Shown here: in pieces, positions 26,928 through 36,837 of the stretch
Layout: every line of letters starts with the position of its first letter
Position numbering within the stretch: position 1 is the stretch's first letter
Origin: Coriobacteriia bacterium
Lineage (GTDB): Bacteria; Actinomycetota; Coriobacteriia; Anaerosomatales; SLCP01
Assembly: GCA_007121015.1 (NCBI GenBank)
Contig: SKMN01000039.1
Location: 1 to 62,777, forward strand
Length of the DNA stretch: 62,777 bases
Direction: 5' to 3'
The notes under the pieces: generated by a model
Database searches by the model: none
What the model saw: only the letters and a program-made list of their open reading frames with translations
What the model was told of the DNA's origin: nothing
Position numbers and translations under genes: made by a program

Positions 26928-28046
26928 ATGCCGTACGAGCGCTGGGCACGAGTAGAGATCGACCTCGACGCGGTGCGGCGTAACGTCCGCACGCTCAAGG
27001 GCCGCACGAAGCCGGGCACGCTGTTCATGGCGGTGGTCAAGGCGGACGGCTACGGTCACGGCGCTCTGCCTGTCGCGCGCGCGGCGCTCGCGGCCGGCGC
27101 CGACCGGCTTGGCGTGGCGACGGTCGAAGAGGGCATCGCGCTGCGGGAGGCGGGTGTCACGGCTCCACTCCAGCTCATGTCGGAACCGCCTGCCTCGGCG
27201 GTCGACCTCCTCATCGAGCACGACCTCGTCCCGACCGTGACGACGCGGGCGTTCGCCGGAGCGCTCGGCCGCGCGGGCGCCGCGCTCGGTGTTGAGATTC
27301 CCTACCACCTCAAGGTCGACACCGGGATGAACCGCATCGGCGTGCCTGCGGCCGAGGCCCACGAGTTCGCGGCAGCATTCGACAGTTTCCCCGGGCTGCG
27401 GCTCGAGGGGACCTTCACGCACTTCGCCACGGCCGACGTGCTCGGAGACTGGGACTTCGAGACGCAGCTCGACCGGTTCACGTCGGCGCTCGCCCGGATG
27501 CGTGACGAGGGCATCGGCCCCGGCATCGTGCATGCCTCCAACAGTCCCGCCATGATCCTCCACCCCGAGGCGCACTTCGACATGGTGCGCTGTGGTATCG
27601 CCATCTACGGCCTTCACCCTTCGCGCGACACCTACGGCGAGGTCGACCTCGCGCCTGCTATGTCGGTCGTGGCGCGGGTCACACTGGTGAAGAAGGTCGG
27701 GATGGGGGAGGGTGTCAGTTACGGTCTGACGTGGCGCGCCGTTGCTCCGACCACCATCGCCACACTGCCGCTCGGCTACGGGGATGGCGTGCACCGTGTC
27801 CTCTCCAACAACATGGAGGTGCTCATCGGCGGCGTTCGGTGCGCGCAGGTCGGACGCGTGTGCATGGATCAGCTCATGGTCGAGGTGCCGCGCGGGGTGA
27901 CCGTTCACGAGGGCGACGAAGCGCTCCTCGTAGGCACGCAGGGAACCGAATCGGTCCTCTTAGACGAACTCGCTGAACGGGCCGGGACCATCAACTACGA
28001 GCTGGCGTGTGCCTTCGGCATGCGCATGCTGCGCGCCTACCGCTGA
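26928..28046 (+). CDS. alr: Alanine racemase
   Basis: 372 residues. It makes D-alanine for peptidoglycan from L-alanine with pyridoxal phosphate. The PLP lysine is Lys38 in VVKADGYGHGA; the second-base tyrosine is in GEGVSYGLTWRA; CMDQLMVEV near the end is typical. ATG 26928 (MPYERWARVEIDLDAVRRN) is used; in-frame codons upstream lie inside the CBS gene. Ends 138 nt before the V-ATPase operon. Confidence 0.96.
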   Translation: MPYERWARVEIDLDAVRRNVRTLKGRTKPGTLFMAVVKADGYGHGALPVARAALAAGADRLGVATVEEGIALREAGVTAPLQLMSEPPASAVDLLIEHDLVPTVTTRAFAGALGRAGAALGVEIPYHLKVDTGMNRIGVPAAEAHEFAAAFDSFPGLRLEGTFTHFATADVLGDWDFETQLDRFTSALARMRDEGIGPGIVHASNSPAMILHPEAHFDMVRCGIAIYGLHPSRDTYGEVDLAPAMSVVARVTLVKKVGMGEGVSYGLTWRAVAPTTIATLPLGYGDGVHRVLSNNMEVLIGGVRCAQVGRVCMDQLMVEVPRGVTVHEGDEALLVGTQGTESVLLDELAERAGTINYELACAFGMRMLRAYR

Positions 28047-28087
28047 GTCACACCCGAGCGACCGTTCGTCCCTCCCCGATGTTCCTG

Positions 28088-28180
28088 GCAGGATTCGGGC
28101 TTCTTGTTGGAGAAATACCTCTGTAGGAAGCCGACGGGTGCTGGTCCCGTCCTGCGATTCCGGCAGCGGAAACCGGAGGA
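28088..28180 (+). promoter_or_regulatory. Structured leader of the V-ATPase operon (candidate cis-regulatory RNA)
   Basis: Between alr and the first ATPase gene the sequence can fold into a three-way junction: P1 GCAGG/CCTGC (28088-28092, 28151-28155), P2 GGCTTC/GAAGCC (28098-28103, 28127-28132, with inner GAG/CTC), P3 ACGGG/CCCGT (28134-28138, 28146-28150). Immediately after, TCCGG (28159-28163) can pair with CCGGA (28173-28177), covering part of the ribosome-binding site GGAGGA (28175-28180). I recognise no known riboswitch class. The P2 hairpin could also serve as a terminator for alr. Confidence 0.35.
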
Positions 28181-28184
28181 GAAT

Positions 28185-28562
28185 GTGGACGAGAAAACGC
28201 TCGAAGAGATCCAATTCCACACCGAGACTATCGAGAGCGATGAGAACTCACCCCTCCATCTCATCAGAGAGAAGGAGATGGAGCTTTCCGGCCAGGCGCT
28301 GGCCGTCAAGAAGCAGGCAGAAGAGATCGTGGCCGAGGCACGTCGCAAGGCGGTGGAGACCGTTCGCGAGGCCGAGGCCGAAGGGGAGCGGCTCGCCGCC
28401 GAGCGCGAGAAGACTGTACTCGCCGAGGTGCAGGAAGAGGTCGCACGGGTGGCCCAGCAGACCGAGGGCGAGATCGAGGGTCTCGAAGCCACGATCTCCG
28501 AGAGGATGGACTCCGCAGTCGAGTTCGTCATCGGAGCGGTGCTACAGAGTGGGGGACGCTAG
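28185..28562 (+). CDS. V/A-type ATPase peripheral stalk subunit G/H
   Basis: 125 residues, almost wholly charged alpha-helix. The middle (about residues 30-100) is a long coiled coil rich in Ala, Glu, Arg (LAVKKQAEEIVAEARRKAVE). Such a protein at the head of a V-type ATPase operon is the G/H (AhaH/NtpF-like) subunit that pairs with subunit E in the peripheral stalk. GTG 28185 is chosen after GGAGGAG; an in-frame ATG at 28104 lies in the structured leader. Family assignment rests on length, coiled coil and operon place. Confidence 0.82.
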   Translation: MDEKTLEEIQFHTETIESDENSPLHLIREKEMELSGQALAVKKQAEEIVAEARRKAVETVREAEAEGERLAAEREKTVLAEVQEEVARVAQQTEGEIEGLEATISERMDSAVEFVIGAVLQSGGR

Positions 28563-28601
28563 ACCACGTTGCATCAGTGCTGTATGCGGGAGGTGAGCTA
28601 G

Positions 28602-30599
28602 GTGCTCGTCCCAATGGCAAAGGTCGAGATCATCGGTGCCAGGAATGACTTCGCCGATGTCCTCAGTCTGTTGCACGAGCAGGGGTGTCTCCACATCGAA
28701 GACCTTTCGCACAAGATCGAGTCGGGTGAGGTCCCGCTCGACCAGATGGAGGTCTTCGAAGAACAACAGCTCGATCGGGAGCAGATGGAAGACCTGCTCA
28801 TGCGCGTACGCTCGATCATCAAGGCGCTCGAGCACGATCGCATCACGGTCGATTCGGATGTTCGCCGCCCGGAGTACGAGAGGCTCTACGGACTGTCGGC
28901 CCAAGAGCTCGCCGCCGAGGTGGCCGAGGTCCTCAGCGACCTTGAGGGACGCACCGCGGAGCTCGCCTCGGCGCGCACGAACCTCGAGTCGGAGATGGCA
29001 TTGCTCACCCGGTACGAACCGATCCTCCAAAAGATCCAGCCCCTCGCGAAGCAGATCGTCACCACCGGTGCGTACGAATCGGTGGCGCTGCTCGTCGAGC
29101 GGCGGTACAAGTCGGCACTCGAGCTCCTCAAGGCGGAACTTGACAAGATAACCCACAAGCAGTGCGAGATCGTGTCCACCGATGTCGACGAGGACACCAC
29201 CGCTGCGATCGTCGTGTTCAGCAAGACGTACTCGGACCCCGTACACAAGTTCCTCGCGATGGAGAACGTGAACCAGATCAGGCTCCCCAACGCGTTCGAA
29301 GATATGCCCTTCGATGTCGCGTACGAGACACTGAAGGAGCGCAGGAGGCACCTTCCTGCAGAGATCGAGCGGATATCGCTCGAACTCGAGGAACTGTCGA
29401 AGCAGTGGTTCTTGAGGCTGACCACGATCCGTGACGTCATGATCGACAAGATCGCCGAGATAGAGGCGATACCGAAATTCGGGCGTACGGCGTATGCGTT
29501 CGTCATCAACGGCTGGCTTCCCATTGCGGACGTGCCGAAGCTCCGAAAGGAGATAGCCTCCCGCTGGGGCGACGAGGTCATCATCACCGAGGTGCATATC
29601 GCGGAGGCGGATTACGGCGACACTCCCGTTGCGGTGAAGAACTCGCCGCGGATCGCGCCGTTCCAGAAACTCATCAACGTGCGGGGGGTCCCTCGCTACG
29701 GGACGGTCGACCCCACGTGGATGATATTCATCTTCTTTCCCGTGCTCTACGGGATGATCGTCGGCGATTTCGGGTACGGCCTCGTGATGCTCAGCGTCAT
29801 CTTGTGGTTACGTTGGAAGTTCCGTGTGAACGAACTCATCCAGGTCGCCACGTCGATTCTCGGTCCGGCTGCAACGATGGTCATCGCGTTCGGGCTGGCG
29901 TACGGGGAGGGGTTCGGCGACCTGTTCATGCGGATCGGCTGGGTGCACGTAGACCACGTGACCCACCAGAGTTCGTGGTTCGGAGTGGTTCCGACGTTCC
30001 ACCGCGTCGATCTGATCATGCCATTCATGTTCATCGCTCTCGCGGTCGGCGTCGTGCACATCTTGTTCGGGCTTGCTGTCGGCGTCCTCAACGCGATCAG
30101 GACGCGCCACAGGAAGCATCTGTACGAGAAGGGTGGCATCCTCGCGTTCCTCATCGGGGGACTCGCGTTCATAGGCCTGTTCTCCCAGGCGGCACTCGGC
30201 GTGCTCGGCGAGACTGGGCAACTTATCGCCCAGTCTTCGGTAGCGCTGCTCGCGGCAGCGGGTTTCATCTACGCCATCAGGGGCGGCGGCGTTATGGGGG
30301 TCGTCGAGACCATCGAATCCGTCGCGCACATCGCGAGCTACATCCGTATCATGGCGGTCGGTCTGGCCGGAGCGATCTTCGCCGACGCGATCAATCAGAT
30401 CGTCGTCATCATGGGCAACCCGCTCATCGGCGCGCTCGTGGGCATCACGTTGCACTCGCTCCACATCATCATGGCTTCGTTCAGTCCGATGATCCATGCA
30501 CTGCGTCTCAACTTGCTGGAGTTCTTCGGCAAGTTCTATGAGGTGGGCAAGCAGCCCTACAGTCCGTTCACGAAGACCGGAGGTGAGGAGATCGTATGA
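28602..30599 (+). CDS. atpI: V/A-type ATP synthase subunit I (membrane a-type subunit)
   Basis: 665 residues. The N-terminal half (about 1-360) is soluble and partly coiled coil, the stalk-binding part; the C-terminal half has seven or eight membrane segments, beginning at TWMIFIFFPVLYGMIVGDFG. The essential half-channel arginine is in IASYIRIMAVGLAGAIFADA. It conducts ions past the rotor ring. GTG 28602 has GGGAGGTGA at ideal spacing and gives MLVPMAKVEIIG, similar to relatives; ATG 28614 is the alternative. Overlaps the K gene by 4 nt. Confidence 0.94.
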   Translation: MLVPMAKVEIIGARNDFADVLSLLHEQGCLHIEDLSHKIESGEVPLDQMEVFEEQQLDREQMEDLLMRVRSIIKALEHDRITVDSDVRRPEYERLYGLSAQELAAEVAEVLSDLEGRTAELASARTNLESEMALLTRYEPILQKIQPLAKQIVTTGAYESVALLVERRYKSALELLKAELDKITHKQCEIVSTDVDEDTTAAIVVFSKTYSDPVHKFLAMENVNQIRLPNAFEDMPFDVAYETLKERRRHLPAEIERISLELEELSKQWFLRLTTIRDVMIDKIAEIEAIPKFGRTAYAFVINGWLPIADVPKLRKEIASRWGDEVIITEVHIAEADYGDTPVAVKNSPRIAPFQKLINVRGVPRYGTVDPTWMIFIFFPVLYGMIVGDFGYGLVMLSVILWLRWKFRVNELIQVATSILGPAATMVIAFGLAYGEGFGDLFMRIGWVHVDHVTHQSSWFGVVPTFHRVDLIMPFMFIALAVGVVHILFGLAVGVLNAIRTRHRKHLYEKGGILAFLIGGLAFIGLFSQAALGVLGETGQLIAQSSVALLAAAGFIYAIRGGGVMGVVETIESVAHIASYIRIMAVGLAGAIFADAINQIVVIMGNPLIGALVGITLHSLHIIMASFSPMIHALRLNLLEFFGKFYEVGKQPYSPFTKTGGEEIV

Positions 30600-30928
30600 T
30601 CGACAAGAGGCGTGCGCGATGGGTGGTCGGTACTACATTCCTGGTGATGATGCTTATCCCAGCGGTCGCCTTTGCGGCTGAGGAGGTGGCTGGTGAGTGG
30701 CAGTCCTACGTGGCCAAGGCTATCGGCGCCGGTATCGCCATGGCTGTGTCGGCACTTGCAGCAGGGTATGCTCAGGCCAAGATCGGTTCGGCTGGTGCGG
30801 GTACCCTCGCGGAGCGGCCTGAGGCAGCGATCTGGATCATCGTCTTGCAGGCGCTTCCCGAGATCATCGTGCTCCTCGGCTTCGTGGCCGCGGTCCTCAT
30901 CGTCAACATGCCTGTGACGCCCGTGTAA
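30596..30928 (+). CDS. atpK: V/A-type ATP synthase subunit K (rotor ring c-type subunit)
   Basis: 110 residues: a cleavable-looking N-terminal hydrophobic segment (about 8-28, ending AFAAEE), then one two-helix hairpin (about 42-62 and 80-105). The ion-binding carboxylate is Glu in LQALPEIIVLLGF. The signal-like N-terminus resembles Thermus-type K subunits. After the Glu the residues are Ile-Ile-Val, not the Thr/Ser and Tyr typical of Na+-binding rings, which hints at proton use. Forms the rotating membrane ring. Confidence 0.92.
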   Translation: MIDKRRARWVVGTTFLVMMLIPAVAFAAEEVAGEWQSYVAKAIGAGIAMAVSALAAGYAQAKIGSAGAGTLAERPEAAIWIIVLQALPEIIVLLGFVAAVLIVNMPVTPV

Positions 30929-30966
30929 GGCAGTGCAACCGGGATCGTAGAAAGGCTTGATCATCG

Positions 30967-31545
30967 ATGGCCCTTGAAGACATCTTCCGCGCGCTTGAAG
31001 AGCAGGCGGAGAAGGAGCGCGAAGAGATCCTGAGCGCTGCCAGAGCGCAAGCAGAAGCGATCGAGGCAGACGCGGTCGACCAGGCTGCGCGCATATGCTC
31101 GGCGTGTGTGGAGAACGCTGACACCACCCTCAACCTGCGCTCCGCACGAGAGGTCAACGCCGCACGCCTCGAGGCCAAGAAGCAGGTCGCCAAGGTGAAG
31201 CAGGAGGCGGTCGCTGCAGCGTTCGAGCACGCGGCCGAGTCACTCGGAGATCTCCGGTCTTCCCCCGACTACCCGGAGATATTCCGGTCCTTCGCCGCCG
31301 AGGCGCTCGACGGCGTCGACGGCGTGGAGACGGTACAGGTCGATCCCGCCGACGAAGACTTCGCGCGGACGACCCTCGCCGACATGGGGGTAGCGGCCGA
31401 GGTCAACACCGACATCACGAGTCGTGGAGGTCTCGCGGTCGTGATGGACGGAGGGCGTGTCATCAGGCGGAACACCGTCGAGGACAGGCTCGCCAAGGTG
31501 GAGACCGGCATCCAGTCCAAGGTTGCGGAGATCCTCTTCTCATGA
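30967..31545 (+). CDS. atpE: V/A-type ATP synthase subunit E
   Basis: 192 residues. N-terminal half is a long helix (EDIFRALEEQAEKEREEILS onward to about 100) that pairs with subunit G/H; C-terminal globular part contacts the A3B3 head (GGLAVVMDGGRVIRRNTVED). Three cysteine residues near 38-43 (ICSACVEN) are unusual for a stalk helix. ATG 30967 follows AAAGG. Overlaps the C-subunit gene by 4 nt. Confidence 0.88.
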   Translation: MALEDIFRALEEQAEKEREEILSAARAQAEAIEADAVDQAARICSACVENADTTLNLRSAREVNAARLEAKKQVAKVKQEAVAAAFEHAAESLGDLRSSPDYPEIFRSFAAEALDGVDGVETVQVDPADEDFARTTLADMGVAAEVNTDITSRGGLAVVMDGGRVIRRNTVEDRLAKVETGIQSKVAEILFS

Positions 31546-32639
31546 ACCCCGATGTCGCAACGACGACAAAGCGGACCGCCCCGGCTGGCGGGGATTTCGG
31601 ATACTCGAACGCTCGCATCCGCGGGATGCGTTCTCGTCTGCTGCGTCGAGACTTCCTCGATACCCTTATCGAGGGAACCGACATGAAGAAGCTCGTGCAA
31701 GAACTGGCCGACACGGAGTACGGGCCGGACCTCGAGGAAGCGCTCATCATGGGCCTGAGTGCGGGAACCGTCGATATCGCGCTCAAGAACAATATGGTAC
31801 GCACGTTCCAGAAGGTCCTCGGGTTCCTCAACGACGAGGCCGCGATGCTCGTCACCACTCTTCTCGGCAGGTGGGACATCTTCAACATCAAGACCGTGCT
31901 CCGGGCGAAGCAGATGGGCCTCAAGCACGAGGAGTTCGTCGAAGGCCTCTTGCCGGTCGGCTCGTTGGGACCGGTCGACCTCGAAGCGCTCTCGTCGCAG
32001 CCTGACATCAAGGCGGTAGTCGACACCATCGTGACGTGGGGGCTGCCGTTCGCGGGAGCGGTGCGCGAAGGGCATGCGGCGTTCTTGCAGAGTGGTCAGC
32101 TCGCTGAGTTGGAACTCGCGCTGGACCGCTACTACACCGAGTGGGCCGCGTCTCGTCTCAAGCGGAGGGGTGTCAATGCGAGGATCGCGCGCGATGTCCT
32201 CCAGGTGCAGGTCGACATATCTAACCTGGTGATGACGTTCCGCTTACAGAAGGAGGACGTCGGGAGCATCGATGCCTCCCGGTTCTTCCTTGAGGGCGGC
32301 GCCGTCGTCACGGCGGACCTCTACGACGAACTCGTCAAGATGTCCGATATCGATGAGGTGCTCAACAGGCTGAGGGGAACCAGGTACGGCAAAGTCCTCG
32401 ACGACGTGGCCATGCTATTCCTCGAGGTGAACTCGATCTCCGTATTCGAGCGTGCACTCGAGGACCTGCTCACGCGCAGGATCCTCGGACTCGCGAAGGG
32501 GGATCCGCTCGGCGTGGGAGTGGCCATCTCGTATCTGTGGGCCAAGCAGAACGAGGTGACCAATCTACGCATCATCGTCAAAGGCAAGGCCGTTGGCATG
32601 CCGATCGACCGCGTGAGGAAGGAGCTCATCCTTGTATAA
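31542..32639 (+). CDS. atpC: V/A-type ATP synthase subunit C
   Basis: 365 residues, mostly helical, in the range of the funnel-shaped C subunit (V-ATPase d-like) that links the central stalk to the K ring. FGYSNARIRGMRSRLLRRDF at about residues 18-37 and the C-terminal VAISYLWAKQNEVTNLRIIV with KGKAVGMPIDRVRKELI are typical. Overlaps subunit E (4 nt) and subunit F (8 nt). Confidence 0.92.
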   Translation: MNPDVATTTKRTAPAGGDFGYSNARIRGMRSRLLRRDFLDTLIEGTDMKKLVQELADTEYGPDLEEALIMGLSAGTVDIALKNNMVRTFQKVLGFLNDEAAMLVTTLLGRWDIFNIKTVLRAKQMGLKHEEFVEGLLPVGSLGPVDLEALSSQPDIKAVVDTIVTWGLPFAGAVREGHAAFLQSGQLAELELALDRYYTEWAASRLKRRGVNARIARDVLQVQVDISNLVMTFRLQKEDVGSIDASRFFLEGGAVVTADLYDELVKMSDIDEVLNRLRGTRYGKVLDDVAMLFLEVNSISVFERALEDLLTRRILGLAKGDPLGVGVAISYLWAKQNEVTNLRIIVKGKAVGMPIDRVRKELILV

Positions 32640-32964
32640 GCTCGTCGTCCTCACAGACCCAGATACCGCTGACGGGTTCCGACTCGCCGGCGTGGACGTG
32701 GCCGTTGCCGAGTCCGAAGATGTCGCGCGCAAGCAGCTCAATTCGTTGCTCGATGACGAGGCGAGCGGCATCATCGCGGTCAACGAGAAGATGATGGCTG
32801 CTATCGACGAGCGCACTCAACGCAAGATAGACAGCATCTACCGGCCGATAGTCATCTCGTTGCCCATCAAGGAGCAACTCGAGATGGGCGAGGACCACAG
32901 GGCATATCTTGCCCGCCTGATCCGCAGAGCGATCGGGTTCGACATCACACTGAGGCGAGGCTGA
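32632..32964 (+). CDS. atpF: V/A-type ATP synthase subunit F
   Basis: 110 residues. A small Rossmann-like central-stalk protein: [20 protein letters not shown] at the start, [20 protein letters not shown] in the middle and [20 protein letters not shown] near the end. Start is TTG 32632, 8 nt inside the C-subunit gene, with AAGGAG upstream. Its TGA overlaps the ATG of atpA. It is a regulatory stalk subunit bound to D. Confidence 0.92.
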   Translation: MYKLVVLTDPDTADGFRLAGVDVAVAESEDVARKQLNSLLDDEASGIIAVNEKMMAAIDERTQRKIDSIYRPIVISLPIKEQLEMGEDHRAYLARLIRRAIGFDITLRRG

Positions 32965-34715
32965 TGATTGCAGGAACCATCTCCAAGATCACCGGACCGG
33001 TCGCGGTGGCAGCGGGCATGACCGGCGCCAAGATGTATGACATCGTGCGGGTCGGGCACGAGGGCCTCATGGGCGAGATCATCCGGCTCGAGGGGGGGTC
33101 CGCGACCCTTCAGGTGTACGAAGACACCTCCGGCCTCAAGGTCGGCGACCCGGTCGAGTCCACGGAAGGGCCCTTGCTCGTAGAGCTTGGCCCGGGGCTC
33201 CTGTCGTCGATCTACGACGGCGTACAGCGCCCGCTCCCGATCGTCGCCGAACAGGGCGGCGACTTCATCGAGCGAGGCACCGTGGCATCCGCGCTCGACC
33301 GGGAACGCGAGTGGGAGTTCACTCCCACGGTCGAAGTCGGCCAATACGTCACCGGCGGGGACATCGTCGGCACCGTGCCGGAAGGCAAGACCATCGTCCA
33401 CAAGGTGATGGTATCGCCCGCATTGAAGGGGACCGTCGCATCCGTGGTCCCGGCCGGCTCCTACAACGTCGACACGGTCCTCGTCACGCTCGATGACGGG
33501 ACCGAGATCAAGATGTCCCAGTGGTGGCCCGTACGCCAGGGGCGTCCCTACGTGCGCAAGCTCGATCCGACACACCCGTTCACGACGGGCATGCGGATCC
33601 TCGACACGTTCTTCCCGATCGCTCTGGGCGGGAACGCGATCATTCCCGGTGGCTTCGGTACGGGGAAGACCGTCACGCAGCAATCGCTCGCCAAGTGGGC
33701 CGACGTCGACATCATCATCTACGTCGGTTGCGGAGAGCGCGGCAACGAGATGACAGAGGTGCTCGTCGAGTTCCCCGAACTCGAGGATCCCCGTTCCGGG
33801 GCCCCACTCATGGACCGGACGGTGCTCGTCGCCAATACTTCGAACATGCCGGTGGCCGCCCGTGAGGCATCCATCTACGTCGGCGCGACCCTCGCCGAGT
33901 TCTACCGTGACATGGGCTACAGCGTCGCCATGATGGCCGACTCGACCTCGCGCTGGGGCGAGGCCCTTCGCGAGGTCTCCGGCCGTCTCGAGGAGATGCC
34001 GGGTGAGGAAGGCTACCCGGCGTACCTCGCGACGCGTCTCGCTGCGTTCTACGAGCGCTCGGGCCGGGTGCGCCCGCTCGGGTCCGACGACCGCGTCGGT
34101 TCGGTCACGATGGTGGGCGCGGTATCACCGGCAGGTGGCGACATGTCCGAACCCATGACGCAGAACTCTCTGCGGGTGTCGGGTGCGTTCTGGGCCCTCG
34201 ACACATCGCTCGCACACCGCCGGCACTTCCCGGCGATCTCGTGGACGAAGTCCTATACGCTTTTCCTCGGCCAGGTGCGTGGATGGTTCGAAGAGAACGT
34301 AGCCGGAGACTGGTACGAGATGCGCGGCAAGGCGATGGGCATTCTCCAGAAGGAGACCGAGCTTCAAGAGATCGTGCAGCTTGTGGGGCCGGACGCGTTG
34401 CCGGAGTCCGAGAAGATCATCCTCGAGATCGCGCGCATGCTGCGCGAGGACTTCCTCCAACAGTTCGCGTTCGACGACATCGATGCGTACTGTCCGCCCG
34501 AGAAACAGTACCTCATGCTCAAGGCCATCCTCGCGTTCCACGATGCCGCGACGTCCGCGCTGAACAGGGGCGTGTCGCTACGCCAGGTACTCGAATTGCC
34601 GCACAAGGAGCGCATCTCGACGATGAAGACGACCCCGCACGAAGAAGCGATCGACACTATCCCGGTGCTTGCGAAAGAGATCGCCGAGGACATCGCTGGA
34701 ATAGAGGTGTACTGA
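32964..34715 (+). CDS. atpA: V/A-type ATP synthase catalytic subunit A
   Basis: 583 residues. The catalytic head subunit. P-loop GGFGTGKT at about 229-236, the non-homologous insert at about 90-200, [16 protein letters not shown]-type region ([20 protein letters not shown]) and [20 protein letters not shown] are diagnostic of V/A-type A subunits rather than F-type beta. ATG 32964 shares a base with the atpF stop. Works with B as an A3B3 hexamer on the cytoplasmic side. Confidence 0.97.
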   Translation: MIAGTISKITGPVAVAAGMTGAKMYDIVRVGHEGLMGEIIRLEGGSATLQVYEDTSGLKVGDPVESTEGPLLVELGPGLLSSIYDGVQRPLPIVAEQGGDFIERGTVASALDREREWEFTPTVEVGQYVTGGDIVGTVPEGKTIVHKVMVSPALKGTVASVVPAGSYNVDTVLVTLDDGTEIKMSQWWPVRQGRPYVRKLDPTHPFTTGMRILDTFFPIALGGNAIIPGGFGTGKTVTQQSLAKWADVDIIIYVGCGERGNEMTEVLVEFPELEDPRSGAPLMDRTVLVANTSNMPVAAREASIYVGATLAEFYRDMGYSVAMMADSTSRWGEALREVSGRLEEMPGEEGYPAYLATRLAAFYERSGRVRPLGSDDRVGSVTMVGAVSPAGGDMSEPMTQNSLRVSGAFWALDTSLAHRRHFPAISWTKSYTLFLGQVRGWFEENVAGDWYEMRGKAMGILQKETELQEIVQLVGPDALPESEKIILEIARMLREDFLQQFAFDDIDAYCPPEKQYLMLKAILAFHDAATSALNRGVSLRQVLELPHKERISTMKTTPHEEAIDTIPVLAKEIAEDIAGIEVY

Positions 34716-34716
34716 C

Positions 34717-36168
34717 GTGACGCCAGAGACGATGACACCCACCACGAAGACCGAGGAGCAGCCCGCGAGGCTTTCCCTTGTCTCGACGGACTACCGGACG
34801 ATCAGCTACGTTACCGGACCGCTGGTGTTCGTTGAGAACGTGCACGACGTCTCGTACAACGAGATGGTCGCGATCCGGATGCCGGACGGCGCACGGAGGA
34901 GCGGCCAGGTGCTCGAGGTGAGCGGCGACACCGCCGTCATCCAGGTATTCGAGGGCACGCAGGGCATCGATGTCGACGCTACCGAGGTACGCTTCCTCGA
35001 GGAGGTCGCGCGCATCAGTGTCTCACTCGACCTCCTCGGCAGGGTGCTCAACGGTACGGGTGACCCGATCGACGGCGGTGCCCCTATCATCCCCGAGGCT
35101 CGCCTCGACATCACCGGTAGCCCCATCAACCCGTACATGCGCGAGAAGCCGGCCGACTTCATCGAGACCGGCATCAGTGCGATCGACGGTCTCAATACGC
35201 TCGTGCGTGGCCAGAAGCTACCGATCTTCTCGGGCTCGGGCCTGCCTGCCAACGAGCTCGCTGCGCAGATTATCCGCCAGTCGCGGGTCAAGAGCGGCGA
35301 GGAGTTCGCGGTCGTGTTCGGCGCGATGGGGCTGACCCACCGCGAGGCGGCCTACTTCATCTCGCAGTTCGAGAGCACGGGCGCGCTCGAGCGCGTCGTT
35401 TTCTTCCTCAACCTGGCGGACGACCCCACCGTCGAGCGGCTCCTCACGCCCCGCTGCGCGCTCACCGTGGCAGAGTATCTCGCCTTCGAGAAGGACCTGC
35501 AAGTCCTCGTGGTGCTGTCGGACATGACGAACTACTGCGAGGCACTCCGCGAGGTCTCGACCGCACGCGAGGAGGTCCCGGGTCGCCGCGGGTATCCCGG
35601 CTACATGTACACCGACCTCGCGTCGATCTACGAGCGCGCGGGACGTATCAAGAACCGCAAGGGCTCGGTCACGCAACTCCCCATCCTCTCGATGCCCGAC
35701 GACGACATCACGCACCCCATCCCCGACCTCACTGGGTACATCACCGAGGGTCAGATCGTACTCTCCCGGCAGCTGCACCGTCGTGCGGTGTTCCCTCCCA
35801 TCGATGTCCTGCCGTGCCTGTCGCGCCTCATGAACCTCGGCATCGGCGAGGGTAAGACGCGTGACGACCACCGCGCTGTCGCCAACCAGCTCTACGCCGC
35901 CTACGCGCAGGGCCGCGACCTTCGTAAGCTCGTGGCCATCGTCGGCGAGGAGGCCCTCTCCGACACGGACCGCAGTTACCTGCGCTTCGCCGACGAGTTC
36001 GAGAAGCGTATCGTGGGTCAGGGGGACGAGGGCCGAACCATCGAAGAGACGCTCTCGATCGGATGGGAGCTCATGGCAGGCTTACCGAAGGCGGAGCTGA
36101 AGCGCGTGCGTGAGTTCGTCGACACGTACCATCCGAGCGCATCGACCGATGCTGAGGACGCGATCTAG
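34717..36168 (+). CDS. atpB: V/A-type ATP synthase regulatory subunit B
   Basis: 483 residues. Homologous to subunit A but with the P-loop replaced by [15 protein letters not shown], so non-catalytic. [17 protein letters not shown] and [20 protein letters not shown] are typical. It starts at GTG 34717 with the first 20 or so residues (Thr- and Pro-rich) not conserved; ATG 34732 is a possible alternative. One base after atpA. Confidence 0.96.
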   Translation: MTPETMTPTTKTEEQPARLSLVSTDYRTISYVTGPLVFVENVHDVSYNEMVAIRMPDGARRSGQVLEVSGDTAVIQVFEGTQGIDVDATEVRFLEEVARISVSLDLLGRVLNGTGDPIDGGAPIIPEARLDITGSPINPYMREKPADFIETGISAIDGLNTLVRGQKLPIFSGSGLPANELAAQIIRQSRVKSGEEFAVVFGAMGLTHREAAYFISQFESTGALERVVFFLNLADDPTVERLLTPRCALTVAEYLAFEKDLQVLVVLSDMTNYCEALREVSTAREEVPGRRGYPGYMYTDLASIYERAGRIKNRKGSVTQLPILSMPDDDITHPIPDLTGYITEGQIVLSRQLHRRAVFPPIDVLPCLSRLMNLGIGEGKTRDDHRAVANQLYAAYAQGRDLRKLVAIVGEEALSDTDRSYLRFADEFEKRIVGQGDEGRTIEETLSIGWELMAGLPKAELKRVREFVDTYHPSASTDAEDAI

Positions 36169-36177
36169 GGGTCGACC

Positions 36178-36819
36178 ATGGAAGAAGTCCGTCCGACACG
36201 TTCAGAGCTGCTCGAACGCAAGCAACAGATCGCGCTGGCCGAGCAGGGCATGGATCTGCTCAAGCAGAAGCGTGACGCGCTGCTCATCGAGTTCATGGGC
36301 GTCATGGACGAGACGTTGCGGCTCTCCGAGTCGCTCCAGAAAAGCGTGTCCGAGGCGCAGTACTCACTCGCGGTCGCCAAGGCAGTGGACGGCACCGTCG
36401 CTCTGCGCAGTGCGGGCATGGCGACGACGAGCGAGATCGTGGTGGACATGTCTGGAACCAAGATCATGGGCGTCTCGGTGCCGGTCGTCACGAAGGGCGA
36501 GAGCCCGATCCGCTCGTCGTTCACGCGCGGCTACTCGGTCACCGGTGTCACGTCGAGGGTCGACGAGACGGCGGACAAGTTCGAACGCATCCTCGACGTC
36601 ATCATCGAGTATGCCGACATCGAGACGCGCCTGAAGAGGCTCGGCGAGGAGATCCAGAAGACGAACCGGCGCGTCAACGCGCTCGAGCAGGTGACGGTGC
36701 CGCAGCTAAGGCAGCAGGTGTCCTACATCCGCCAGACGCTCGACGAGCGCGCGCGCGAGGACCTCTTCCGCCTCAAGAAGGTCAAGAAGAAGATCGAGCG
36801 CAGGAAGGCAGGCCGGTAG
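36178..36819 (+). CDS. atpD: V/A-type ATP synthase subunit D (central rotor shaft)
   Basis: 213 residues. Long antiparallel coiled coil forming the rotating shaft. VRPTRSELLERKQQIALAEQ with KRDALLIEF near the N-terminus and RVNALEQVTVPQLRQQVSYI near the C-terminus are the family signature, ending in a lysine-rich tail. Last gene of the operon; the opposite-strand gene ends 19 nt further on. Confidence 0.95.
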   Translation: MEEVRPTRSELLERKQQIALAEQGMDLLKQKRDALLIEFMGVMDETLRLSESLQKSVSEAQYSLAVAKAVDGTVALRSAGMATTSEIVVDMSGTKIMGVSVPVVTKGESPIRSSFTRGYSVTGVTSRVDETADKFERILDVIIEYADIETRLKRLGEEIQKTNRRVNALEQVTVPQLRQQVSYIRQTLDERAREDLFRLKKVKKKIERRKAGR

Positions 36820-36837
36820 GCGCGGTCGGGCGGGTCC

